Position numbers and translations under genes: made by a program. Positions 43,691 to 55,457 of a stretch of 64,000 bases of DNA are shown here, in pieces. The notes under the pieces are model-generated. The model made no database searches and was not told the origin of the DNA. It saw only the letters and a program-made list of their open reading frames with translations. Every line of letters begins with the position of its first letter. Position 1 is the stretch's first letter. The stretch is from Melieria omissa (lineage: Eukaryota > Arthropoda > Insecta > Diptera > Ulidiidae). The DNA lies in the NCBI GenBank assembly GCA_963971225.1, contig OZ020269.1:75120450-75184449 (forward strand), in the 5' to 3' direction.

Positions 43691-44439
43691 AACATGCACA
43701 TTTTTCATATTATATTATTGAAATTATATTAGTAAGCGTGGTTTAGCATGATTTACATATTGATAAGTTCTTGCCTAATTCAGCCCAATTTATAACTATT
43801 TGTGTACGGATATACATACTCTAAAAACCCCATTTTGAAGATATTTTTATAAAAAAAATACTGAAATTTTTTTTAAAGGTTTTTTGGTAGTCAGGTTTTA
43901 AAATACCTGAAGTTTAAGAATCCATAACAAAATCTATGTGTTATTAAAATTTTCTATTAATATCAAATGTCGTTCGAATATTACTTTTAGCACTTCAAGC
44001 AAACAAACAAGAGAAACCAATCAACAGCAAAAAAAACTAAACACGTCGAACAATACTTTTTATTTATACTTTAATTTGTATGATTAATAATCCAGCGGGA
44101 TTTGGCCCTAATTTGCACTGGTTAAATAAAAATGCCAAGCAAAGAGAAATATAACGATTTTATACACCTTTATCAGCATATTCCAATGATTGCGAATTAC
44201 ACGTTTCATCTCAGTTTAATTTTTTCTGAGTCGTCAACGTCCCAACAACCAATTTATTGGCTCTATCAAATTTTAAAAGATTCCTACAAGAATATGCAAA
44301 AATATTGAGTTATTTTATGTTTAAATAAAGTAATATTAATCTTTTATTTCATGATGTTCATTTTTGGGTATCACATCCGTTGCGCCGTTTTCGAAGTTAA
44401 ACACATTATCAAAAGCTTATCTTCTATATATATATAAAA

Positions 44440-47400
44440 ACTAGCTGACCCGGCAAACTTCGTCTCGCCCAAACGGTCCGTTTGAGTGTGATGCCGTAAC
44501 TCACATACAGCCACTTTCTTGTATATAAATATAGATTTAAGTTATATGGGCGGGCCAAGCCCCCTTGTTCAATACCCGCACCATCCCGTCTGTCGGAAGG
44601 GAAAATGGTAGGTTCGTACTTAGTTTCATTGCTGTGCCACTTAAAGTTCAGCAAAATATTTGGGTCACAAACAATGCGCCACGCCCCTTATCTGACGCCC
44701 ATCAAATCTTATCATTAGAATGACTCATGTATGAGACGACAGGGTACTAAATTTTAGTGTTGTATGACTTATAATTCCGAAATTTTTCCATATTAAAAAT
44801 TTGAGTTGCATTAGTGGAGCCCCGCCCCCTTGTCCAAAATCCACCCTATACCCCCTGCCGAAGGACACGACTAAATAATAAGTTTATACCGAGTGTCATT
44901 GATGTGAATGCTATAGTTCAAAAGCTACACCGGAATTTAAAAAGTGCCACGCCCCTTTCCAACGCCCATGAAATTTTATTTTTGGAACGACACGTTTACG
45001 CCATGACACTGTTCCAAATTTCAATGCTGAGCGACTTATAATTCCGAAGATATTCCATATCAAAAAGTTGGGTTGTATGGGCGGTGCCACGCCTCCTTGT
45101 CCAAAATACACCCTATTCCCCATGCCGAAGGACATGACCAAATCGTTACTTTGTACCAAGTGTCGTTGATGTGAATGCTATAGTTCAAAAGTAACACCGG
45201 AATTTAAAAAGTTCCACGCTCGGAGCTATTCCATATTAAAGAATTGAGTTGTATGAGCGGTGTCACTCCCCCTTGTCCAACGCCCATTAAATTTACCGAT
45301 GAAAAGACACGCCTACACCATGACACTGTACTAAATTTCAATGCTGTTCGACTTTTAATTCCGAAGATATACCATATTAAAAATTTAGGTTGTATGGGAG
45401 GTGCCACGCCCACCTGCCGTACAAACATGTATTATACATATAAACCTTCCTCTTGAATCACTCTATCCTTTAAAAAAAAACGCTTAAAAAACCGTTGCGT
45501 AGTTTTAAAGATTTAAGCATACATAGGGACAGACAGCGACAGCGACTTTGCTTTATACTATGTAGTGATGAATCGTGGTCCATTCGGCTGCTTAAAACTC
45601 GAGAACGGCTGGACCAACTTGGATACTTCTTTCGGCGGGTTTGTTCGAAATTGTTACGTGAAGGTTTATAAAAAAAGAAAAGTCGAGAAAACGGGGCGTG
45701 GCGTCACCAGAATACATTTTTAGACAATAACTTTGGAACCATAAGTCACACATCAATTAAATTTAGTTCACACTTACTATTTAATCATGTCCTTCGACCG
45801 AGGGAATGGGGTGGGTATTGGACAAGGGGGTGTGGCACCGCCCATACAACTCAAATCTTTTAAGTGGAATAGCTTCGAAATTGTAAGTCGCACAGCATTG
45901 AAATTTGTGGTACCGTCGTTTCATAGATGTGTCATTCTACTGTTAAAATTTGATGGGCGTTGAATAAGGGGCGTGGCACATTTTGTATGCAGCAGAACTG
46001 TAAGTCCTACATCAATGAAACTTAGTATGAACCTGCCAGTTAATCATATCTTTCGGCAGAGAGAATTAGGTGGGTATTTAACAAGGGGGCGTGGCACCGC
46101 CCATAAAATTCCTTTCTTTTATATGGAATAGCTGCGGCATTGTAAGTCGCACATCATTAAACTTTAGTGTATCGTCGCCCCATAGATGTGTTATTCTACT
46201 GTTAGAATTTTATGGGCGTTGGACAAGGGGCGTGGCACATTTGTTTGACCCAAACTATTCGCATAATTGTGTAACTGTTACTCGCACATCAATGAAACTT
46301 GGTACGAATTTACCATTTATTCATATCTTTCCACAGAGGGAATGGAGCGAGTATTTACCAAGGGGGCGTGGCACCACACATTCAACTTAAATCTTTTATA
46401 TGGAATAGCTTCGGAATGGTAAGCCCCACAGTATTGAAATTGAATATGCCATGGTCCCATAGAAGTGTCATTCTACTGTTAAAATTGTATGGGCGTTGAA
46501 CAAGGGGCGTGGCAAATCTTTTATACAGCAGAACTGTAAGTCGTACATCAATGAAACTTGGTATGAACATACCATTGAATCATATCTTTCGATAGAGGGA
46601 ATGGGGTTGGTATTGAACAAGGGGTGTGGCATCGCCCATACAACTGAAATCTTTTAAATGGAATAGCTTCGGAGTTGTAAACCGCACAGCATTGAAATTT
46701 TGTGTACCGTCGTTTCATAGATGTGTTATTCTACTAAGGAGATTTGATCGGCGTTGTTCAAGGGGCGTGGCATATTTTTTATGATCCAACAGTTATGCAG
46801 TACACACACATCAGTAAAACTTGGTACGAACTTTCTACTTAGTAGCACAATTCGACTAGAAGAAAGTTGTGAGCATTGGACAAGAGGCCGTGGTACCGCC
46901 TCCATTTTTATATACATAGATTGTTTGCCCCAACTGACTGACTGATTGATTGATTGGTTCATCATCGCTCAGCCCAAGCCGCTGAAGATACAAACATGAA
47001 ATTTGAGCTGTAGATACATCTTGAAAAATGAACCTCCGCTAAGACGGGATTTTTCGAAATTCGGGGTGTAAAGGGGCAAAACATTTTTTAAGGTGTTGTA
47101 TGTGATTTAAGAGACTTATTGATGTCGAACTTCCTGAAAATACTCGAAACCAAAAATAATTCGACACGTGTTTTATAATTTTTCGAAAATCAATATTTAA
47201 CCCATTATTGGGTTAAGATTTGTTCAAGGGTAGACTCGAGAAAAACATGAACCGATAGGTCTATTGACTTCAAAAATTGTAAAAATACTTTAACAAAAAA
47301 ATTTACACGCGTTTCTCATTATTTTCAAAATCTAAATCTAATCGGATCAGGGACGGGTTAAAAGTATGTATGAAGAAACAATTTTTTTTTTTAGCCTTTT

Positions 47401-47837
47401 GACTTCAAACTTGGTGAAAGTATTCTTAGTAAGAAATAATTTGACACGTATTTTTCACTTTTTTGAAAATGAAAATCTAAATGGGTCAACAATAAGTTAA
47501 CAGTTTGTATAGAGAACCACGATTTATTGGTCCTGTTGACTTCAAACTTAAACAAAAAGCACTTCAATCGGGAAATAATTAAAATGTGTTTTTCATATTT
47601 TTGAAAATCGAAATCTACCGTGGTAATCTAAGGGTTAAGAATTTGTTTAGAGTAAATGTGAAAACTCATGATTTAAAGGGCCTTTTGATTTCACAGTTGT
47701 TAGAACCTCTTGACATCAAAGATAATAGACATATGTTTTTTTTTTAAATCAAAATCTGACGGGGTCAAGAATGCGTTAAAAATTTGTATCGAGTGAAAGA
47801 AGAGAGCTTGCGTGCGAAGCCACGGGGCCCAGCTAGT
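44440..47837. mobile_element. ACTAGCTG-ended element built of opposed tandem arrays
   Basis: The left end ACTAGCTGACCCGGCAAACT and the right end (complement of ACTAGCTGGGCCCCGTGGCT) are imperfect inverted repeats. Left arm 44560-45440: about 250-bp units with the motif GGTGCCACGCCCCCTTGTCC. Right arm 45820-46900: four to five units of about 265 bp with the complementary motif GACAAGGGGGCGTGGCACC, so the two arrays point toward each other. 47090-47800: about five units of 135 bp carrying TTGACTTCAAACTT and GAAATAATTTGACACGTGTT-like blocks. No coding region was recognised. Related fragments occur at 57700-58200 and 60600-61325. Confidence 0.7.
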
Positions 47838-48405
47838 ATCATATAGTTACCATCTTACAATCTCTGTGAAATATTGTACAAACAGCATTTGGCAACGTGG
47901 TTAAAAAGTGGTTAATTGTCACCTTGAAGCGCAAGTGATATAATTGCTCACAAACCAAGGATATTTGGTTAGAAATAAAAAACGGCAACGTTGGTTTAAA
48001 TTTCGTCCTTCGGCAATGTTCAATTCGGTAACATGTTTATATATTCTTTTCTAATAGCCTTACTTAGAATTACGGTTGCCACTCGCCTTAAATTTTTTGT
48101 ACCAAAATTTTCCCAAAAAAGGCTCAAAAAGGAAGCGGAAGGACCATTTAATATTTTCGGCAAATTTTTTTTTAACATCAAAGCAAAACATAACTTTTAT
48201 ATCGTAATTGTTTTTTTCTTGTACACTTACATTAAAAAAAATAGTATATAATCGGTCTGTGGGCAGTACGGTAGTACAAATGACGAAATAGTAGTAAAAT
48301 ACTACTATAGTAGTACGTTCGGCAGCACTAATTGGTAGATAGATGCATAACACATCAACCTGAAAATTAAAAATTTTGCGTTGTGTCACTTTTGAAGTGG
48401 GTGTG

Positions 48406-49736
48406 GGATGTGTTAAAAAAATATATGTATCACATTTTTTCCACTGAGAAAGAAACAAAAATAGTGACGCAAACACAGGTTATTAATAAATATTGCCGAC
48501 CAATTCAGTTTCTTCTTCAACTTAAAATTACGATTTTTATATTAAAATATGTACTCTCAAATTGCGACCCGTTGTACAGGTGTGGTGCGAAAGAGTCAGA
48601 AAACAAATTTCGAAAACATAAAAGGTCTGTTTAAAAAAAGCTTCCGATACCAATTTTATTGGCCGATACTAGCCGATGCCGACTAATCGGTCGGAATCTA
48701 GTAATGGTTAACTACTACTTCCGCTAGTTTGTGCAACTATGTTACTGTGTCATCAGATTAAGGGGATGCGATTAAGGGGACGAGATAAGCGCAGAATTAG
48801 AAACCAATATTCAGAATCTAGATAATGATAGATAGATTAGAGAATTTCTCAACTATAGTGGTCTGTAATACGTCTAAGTACAAGTATATATTTCCATTTA
48901 ATTTAATGAATACAACAAAAGTATGAGTGTATTTGCCCGCGTTGTATGCATGCAGTGCGTGCACTAAAATCTCGACGTTGTTTGACAGCCTGCCACTCAT
49001 TACCTAACTGAACACATACCAACACTCAACAATAAACATAAAACGCAAATTGCATTGCATAATTGAAAAGATGGCCACCGACCGAGAACAACCTGCATTA
49101 TTCATACACATGCATACGTCCATATATGCAAATTGAATTAAAGCATGGTCCAAAGTATGTACACACGTACGGACATGACGACATATCCGCTGCAATATAC
49201 ATACATACATATAGTCGCGTGCATACAAAATCATTTGCGCATAACATATATATATGTTTTCATCTAACTCTCCGGCAGTACTCATGAGCAGACCATGCGG
49301 CATCACATTTGTAGCTTCTTTTTAAATATTTTAAGGACAACCGACTACACGACTCGGCAGCGCGTGCTACTTCCAACTTCCCGGAGATGGCAAAATAATT
49401 GTACATGGTCATTGCGCGACTTTTGAGGATGTGTCCTAACAAATGCATGACTACAATTCCCAGGGCAAACATTTATTATGATTATACATACTGGCACTTG
49501 CAACAGCAAGCACAAAACAGGGGGTTCTGGATATGCTCACCCCGAACAAATATCTCGTCAACAATACAACTGAGCATACACCCACACACATGGACACATG
49601 GAATTCTTTGAAAACACAAAGAAACAACAACCACACTTTCTGTTCCTGAATTATCATTCGATTATGTTTTTTTACACATGAATGGTGGTTGATTTGGGGC
49701 CGAAAATGGATTCCGCTTTCACCGCTTAGCGGTACT
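48406..49736. other. Intergenic, no gene recognised
   Basis: AT-rich with TACATACA-type microsatellites (49190-49210, 49240-49256). Open stretches up to 100 codons have low-complexity composition and no recognisable domain. Confidence 0.5.
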
Positions 49737-49867
49737 CACTCTTCGTAGTATGTTAGGTGCAAAGTTGCTATCGAAGCAATTTTTGAATTTTCGCAATGTT
49801 TTCGAGAGCAGTTGTACTGACAGATTGCTACGATAGCAACTTTACACCTAAAATGCTACGAAGAGTG
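49737..49867. mobile_element. 131-bp fold-back MITE
   Basis: The arms CACTCTTCGTAG and CTACGAAGAGTG continue inward (TTAGGTG, AAGTTGCTATCG) to give about 45 bp of near-complementary stem on each side of a short loop. No coding content. The TSD is unclear (ACT on the left, AACT on the right). Confidence 0.75.
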
Positions 49868-50001
49868 AACTCCACTTATATTTATATCAAGAAGAATATT
49901 GCATAATCGTAGGTAAGCTTATGTATGCTAATATTGTATAAAAACCCTTTTTAACACTTTTTGTCGATGCGCAAATTTTGAGTTGCTTGCATATAGGTAT
50001 G

Positions 50002-50538
50002 TAGGGGAAACTGGGGTACATTTGACTATGAGGGTACATTTGACTATGGCCGTTTTGAAATCAAATCGGTGCAAGTAATGAATTTTCTCTATTGGGAACA
50101 ATAAAATACGTGACATCATAAAGCGTCATGAAGTTTGACAGGTTGTGCTCGAATTTTGGCGAAGCAGCACGTGCTTTTCTTTTTTTACGAGAGTTTGTTA
50201 TTTTGTGAAGGTGAGTTTAATATAATTATTTATTTTTTCCTTCGCGTAAAATGAAATATTAAAAAATATATAACGAAATTTTGCTTATTTTTATATTTTG
50301 ATCAGAAGCGATTTTATTTTCTATCACAAATATATATGTCTAATGTTCTCCTCCCAAAGTCAAATGAGCCCGTTGACTGGGGTACATTTGACAAAATAAC
50401 TTTTTTCAAAAAATATGAAATTATAACGAGCAAAATCTTCCGTATAAAAAAATAATTTATGTTTCCAAAATTTAATAATCACGTTTGAGAAAAATTTAAT
50501 AATCAATCACGTTGTCAAATGCACCCCAGATTCCCCTA
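50002..50538. mobile_element. MITE with AGGGGAAWCTGGGGT ends
   Basis: Left AGGGGAAACTGGGGTACATT and right (complement) AGGGGAATCTGGGGTGCATT, both followed by TGAC, form a 25-bp TIR. The TGGGGTACATTTGAC motif is repeated internally at 50378. About 537 bp, non-coding. A short duplication of TATG/ATGT is possible. Confidence 0.75.
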
Positions 50539-50899
50539 TGTATGTTACGACCGTAAGACATTTTTTCCGGAAAAAGTAAATGTAAGTATACATCTCCTTC
50601 CATTAAAAGTTGTATCAAGTAACGGTGGCACGTTTTTTCATTTGGGGATTTTAAAAGGTACAAACTGCTCAAATGGCCTCAAAAGGAGTATAAAGTTACA
50701 TCTATCGATTGTTTTGTTTGCTAATAAAAATTTAAAAGCAAGTAAACACCGCCTTTTAATGGTCAATAATAAAGCTTTCCAATGCATATTATTTTCAAAA
50801 GTGCAATGAATTTTTTTACATGTGCGGCAATCGATTCAAATAAGGTTGACCTTAATATAACTATTTTCTATAAATTTACTAAATGCTTACACAGCGTCG

Positions 50900-52945
50900 C
50901 ACAGTGTCGCGAGTAGGGACAAAAATCAAAAAAATGAATGTCGTAAATGTATAAAACTAAGTTTGTAGTACTGAAGTATATACCTCAATTTACTAAAATG
51001 TGAAAAGGGATTTTAAAAATATCAATTTATATACCGATGGCAGGCCACCAAACTTGCACTTTGTGAAGGTTGGTGACTTGGGTAGAAATTATTGAAATTT
51101 GTTGAATGTAAGTTCGAGGACATTTATTGAAAAATGTCCCATGGAACCTTATGTTAAGTAAATATATTCTAAAATATACTATTTTTGGAACTTTTTGGAA
51201 GCTTTTTCCTCTTTTGTTTTGCTTTCCATATACCTTGTACCGTTACTTGAAAAAACGTCAATTCGTAGGAATAAAAGTGCAATGTCATCAAACTTTAGGT
51301 AAACTTATAAAAAAACTACTTCTTACTACTTAGAGATTTTACAGTGTGATATAGCTGAAAGTATGTATAAATAGAAACCATCGACTTTAGCTGCACATAC
51401 TTGCACGTTTTTAAGAAATTCAACATTTTCATTAACGTATACAGTCAAAAATAGGGACCTTTTTGCAGCATGGTTGGCAGGAAAACATAGTGACCACTGC
51501 TGCGCTTCGCTTAAACTACACTACTCGACACGAAAAATGCTCCTAAAAATAAAAGTATTTTTTAGACTAATCTTCGGCTGCTGAACACGAAACTGAAAAT
51601 CAAAAAATTTTCTTAACCCTTTCGGTTATTCTATGCCATATGGCATAGCCTCTTTTCAGTGCCTGTTTTAGGTCAAAAACTTGTGGATACTATATTTTTA
51701 AATTTTTGTATTTTTCTCTGAAGGGTTTTATACCAAATATTTTGATTAGTGTACCAAGTAAATTGTAAGGGTTCAGAAAGTGCGCAGTCCTATCGAGCTG
51801 CGTTTTTTGCAAAACGAGGTCACTTAGTACTTTTATTTATTCTATTACAAAAATCAATTTATTTTATAGGTTTATGTAAGTACTCTAGTAGATATTTATT
51901 GCTTTAGTAAATGTAAAAAAAGTTAGATCCCAAATATAGTTCACTAAAGCTGTACGATTTTTTTTATTTCTTACTATGCCATCATGATGCCCAAAAACTA
52001 CTTTTACGAACAATATTTTAAAAAATTACTTTTAATTATTCATTATGTAGGCTTAAACAGTAATAAAATGGAAAAGAATGATTTTTAAAGTCAAAAACAA
52101 AAAGAAGTACCGAAAGGGTTAAGAAGCGTTTTCGAAAAATCTTCGAAAAACACGTTTCTCCCCTCTATTTCAGTTATAAGCACATATCTCGTAAACCAAC
52201 CATCCGACTAACACATGTGTGCAAACACCACTTGATTTAGAAAAATTACAAAAAAAGGGAGATTCGATGGAAAGCTTCGGTAATACTGGGTGGCTTGCCA
52301 TCGAATTAAGGCAACTTTCGAAAAGAAGCAAAACTTGTTAAGGCCTGCAGAACCAATTATATCAGCTAATAGGAAAATTAATAGTAAACATGAAAACCGA
52401 AACTCTGATATAATACAATATTAAAAAAAAATTTAATTTAAAATTTTGTCAAACATAGATGTAGATAGTTTGATTTGAATAATTCATCATAGGAAACCGA
52501 TTGTCCTAGCAGTACAGATTAACAAATTGTATTTTTGAATGGAAATATATGCTATCCTGGATTTAATAAAGGTATTATTATTTTCTATTTGGGTCTGAAA
52601 TTACTTAGGTGCGCATAAGTATGCACAGATATTCGTAGTTTTTGTAATATTACCTTTTTTATTACCAGCGTATATGCAGGTTGATCGAATCATTTTTGGT
52701 ATATACCTTTATATTGATGATATGAGTTGCTGTACAAATTCATCAATATATCTTTTATAGTTTCCGAGATATTATCAACTTAGTATTTGGTTTGTATGGG
52801 AGGTGGGCGTGTCCGTGGGGTGATTGAAGTAATTTTTGGCGTATTAAATTCTCTTTATAACAAAATTATATTGTACAAAATTTTATTGCCGTACGACTAT
52901 TCCTTCTATTTTTGTTTCTCGTTACTATGGACTCGCGACACTGTG
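50900..52945. mobile_element. Transib-type DNA transposon, non-autonomous (element 2)
   Basis: The 5-bp duplication CGTCG lies at 50895-50899 and 52946-52950. The TIR is CACAGTGTCGCGAGT on the left with its complement on the right. CACAGTG equals the RSS heptamer consensus and the CGTCG duplication is the Transib signature. It is 2046 bp and non-coding, with the TTAA MITE at 51617-52118 inside. Immediately beyond the right duplication the flank reads CACAGTGGGG, so the junction looks like two Transib ends meeting at one CGTCG. Confidence 0.85.
51617..52118. mobile_element. TTAA-flanked MITE, family A copy 2
   Basis: TTAA lies at 51613-51616 and 52119-52122, with ends CCCTTTCGGT as in 23777-24293. 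The palindrome TATGCCATATGGCATA (51632-51647, extended to 18 bp here) is at the same offset. The two copies differ by small indels and scattered substitutions. Confidence 0.9.
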
Positions 52946-53274
52946 CGTCGCACAGTGGGGTAATATCACAGAACAAACAGTATACAGAATGCGTATCTGG
53001 TGTAAAGAAAATTTTCTTTGCGGGTTTCAGCGGTACGACCCGTTCGTTGATGCGGGGGGAAGCAGTAAAGGGGACGAGAACGCACAGAGCGTAAACTGAG
53101 AATCTTTGAGAGCGGTGTATGAAACAGTGGCGCACCAAACACTGTGGTTGTTGTTGTTGGGCAAAAAAGCAGTTGTTAATTGAATAACTTTATTTTAGGA
53201 GTCGTGAATCGACTGCCGCCCGAGACTGGGGGATCCAGAATGCCAGTTTTGTGCATCAAAACTGCACTCTGCAT

Positions 53275-53430
53275 GGAGTTCGAAAGGAAAGAACTTTCCA
53301 AAATCTTCGGCCCTGTTTGTATTGGCAACGATCGTATCGTATACGAACCAACAACGAGCTGTATGAGCTGTATGTGCCATGTAGCACAACGAATTAACAT
53401 CCAGCGGCTACGCTGGCTTGGCCGTGTTCA
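53275..53430 (+). pseudogene. Diverged RTE ORF fragment (C-terminal region)
   Basis: MEFERKELSKIFGPVCIGND and AQRINIQRLRWLGRV correspond to VFERKVLRKIFGPVRVGDDY and AQRINIQRLRWLGHV of the intact RTE at 36975-40007. The middle is shifted and shortened. It is clearly older than the three recent copies. The surrounding 52951-53530 shows nothing else. Confidence 0.85.
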
Positions 53431-53539
53431 GTGTGACCGTTTTGATCCAAGTGGATCAAAAGTGATACATTATACACCAATTAACAGCAAAAGTACATAG
53501 CTTTCTTGTTTTACCTGTTGTTTTACAATGAGGGCCAAT

Positions 53540-53763
53540 AGTGCTAAGTCCAAAGTTCACCGATTTTGCGTTAATTCGCAAAATTTAATATAAATCGGCG
53601 GGATATGTTTGTTATACATCTTCATATGCTCTTCATTACCTTGAGGTAAAATCTAATAACATCAATAACATCACATAAAAATAAAGCAATTAATTTGAAT
53701 TCATAATTTTTGTACACCGTTTTTTGTCCTTCCTGGAATATGTGAAAAACTGGACTTAGCACC
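53540..53763. mobile_element. Small inverted-repeat element
   Basis: AGTGCTAAGTCCA at about 53539 and its complement TGGACTTAGCACC ending near 53764 form a 12-13-bp inverted repeat about 225 bp apart. Non-coding. The TSD is not clear. Confidence 0.45.
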
Positions 53764-54063
53764 TTAGAGTAAGCCGACGAAATGTTCAAATATAGTTTCC
53801 ATTACATTTGCATTCAGAAATTCAAAGATACACGAAGTAGACTTTATTCATTCCAGATTCCTACCCACTGGTCGTAGTTTCAAAACGCTGAAAAAATAAT
53901 GTTCTTTCATCATTGCGAAAATGCCTCAAATTGCACAGAAAAACAGTTGGCTGGCAATGCTGTTCGGCTAATGTAAACAAAATCAACAACAATTTTTGAC
54001 AAACTACCGAACTCTGAAAAATAAAAGTCTGTCCGCCCGTAACACTACCTTGTTATTGTGCCA

Positions 54064-54660
54064 TGGAAAGGACCGCACAGTTGAGTTCGAATTTTTACTT
54101 TTGTCGAAAGGCGGACATGATTGCTTTCCAAAAACGCACGATTCATAAAAAGTTTTTCTGAGTGTTTAAGACTTTCCCATCCGATGACTATTTCTGGAGC
54201 CTTCCTAAATTAAATCTTTGTATTTTAAATGCCCAAAGCGTTTATGCCAAAGCAGTGCTTTATCTTCTTCTTCTGATAAATTGGCACTTGAATTCATGAA
54301 TAAGTGTATTCAAATAAAATTCGTACAGATTTCTCCTTCTTGTACCTTCCAGCAATGCTTTATTGTCACGATAGACCATTACTTTTCCTGCGTTAAAGAC
54401 GATCTTCATACCTTTTTCTTCCTTTGTAAAACAGTGCATCCTTGATTTCACAGTTTACGTCGTTTCTCTCTACTCGAATTTTTCCAGCGATTTTTCCCAA
54501 AAGTGATATTCCATCCTTGTCTGTTGGTTTAAGAAAATATTCATTTGTACTCACCATATGATCAGAAGTCCAAAAACCAACATATACAATTTTAGGACAG
54601 ATTACTGTTTGGTCTTGCCTTACAAAGAATGATACCGAATTGTCTGCAACATTGCCGGTA
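54064..54660 (-). pseudogene. Ty1/copia-type LTR retrotransposon pol fragment
   Basis: On the minus strand: a degenerate protease active-site segment (FWTSDHMVSTNEYF, normally DSGASDHM), the segment VERNDVNCEIKDALF, then after a frameshift MKIVFNAGKVMVYRDNKALL. The GAG-pre-integrase motif WHKRFGHLKYKDL follows, then a degenerate stretch ending in LCGPF, which leads into integrase. The order fits copia pol. No LTRs, RT or RNase H were seen. The Tc1-like element at 54664 cuts it on the right. Confidence 0.8.
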
Positions 54661-55457
54661 GTACAGTCTATCCAGGAAAAGCGTGATCGCCGTAACTTGG
54701 AAACTATTTGTCCGATTCGTTTCAAACAAACTGCATTTTATGCGTTTATATTATATATTGTACGCAATATTTTTCATAACAGGTTTAGTCGCCACCATTC
54801 GCTATTATGGCCTCAAACCTCCGACCCATACTTTGCGCTAAGATCTGAGCAAGTTGCCGAGGCAATCGACTTCAAATCAGCCGAATTTGCCTCGATAACG
54901 GTTTTGCTACTACTATATAATACTATTTCCTCTGAGTTTCTGTTTCACTATTTCCCATACGCTTTCTATCGGGTTGGCATCAGGCGACTGTGAGGGCGAA
55001 TCTAGCACCTCTACCCCATTTTGCTGTTTCCACTCAGCACACCTTTGGCTGCGATGTTTGTGGTCGGTGTCTTCTTGTATAATTCAAGGGGGCCTCTTCC
55101 CCCGAACATCTTCGCAGCTGGTGGTAATAAAGCTTTTTCATAAATGTTGTTCATCAAAACCGCGTTCAAGTTGGTGGTAATAACGAAAAGTCGCCCAAAT
55201 CCTTTTTCTGAGAAGCAGCCCCAAACATGGACCTTTACTGGGTCTTTAACAGTTCGTTGGAAAAATCGGTTGATGGCGGCACACCAAGATCGATTTATGC
55301 TACTATTTGCCCAAAATTGGAATTCATCCGTAAATATTACATCATTCTAATTCCGATCTGAATTGTCATGAGCCCAGCCAAGCCGTTTTTGAACGTGTGA
55401 TGATGAGAGCAACAGTTTGTTCAAAGAGCTCAGGTATTTAACGTCGTTAGATCTTAA

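Larger units (their letters stand above)
42917..48405. mobile_element. Long-TIR element (CACACCCACT ends) hosting a SINE and an array element
   Basis: About 45 bp of inverted repeat: CACACCCACTACAAAAGTGA at 42917 and its complement ending at 48405 (CACACCCACTTCAAAAGTGA), continuing with ACAAC-CAAAAT and TTTTTAATTTTTCAGG on both sides. No certain TSD (flanks CATGTCG and GGATGTG). A third end of this family is at 23371. No transposase was found. It contains the SINE at 43157-43315, a dispersed repeat at 43516-43690 and the array element at 44440-47837. Confidence 0.72.

Noticed and set aside
44820..47800. CRISPR array or centromeric satellite
   Set aside because: Unit lengths of 135 and about 260 bp, opposed orientation and element ends on both sides fit a transposon with internal arrays; there is no spacer-repeat pattern.
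48060..48476. 138-codon minus ORF as a membrane protein gene
   Set aside because: It runs across the end of the long-TIR element (48405), is AT-driven and hydrophobic, and has no splice or family evidence.
49004..49306. 100-codon minus ORF in microsatellite-rich DNA
   Set aside because: Composition follows TACATA repeats; no conserved motif.
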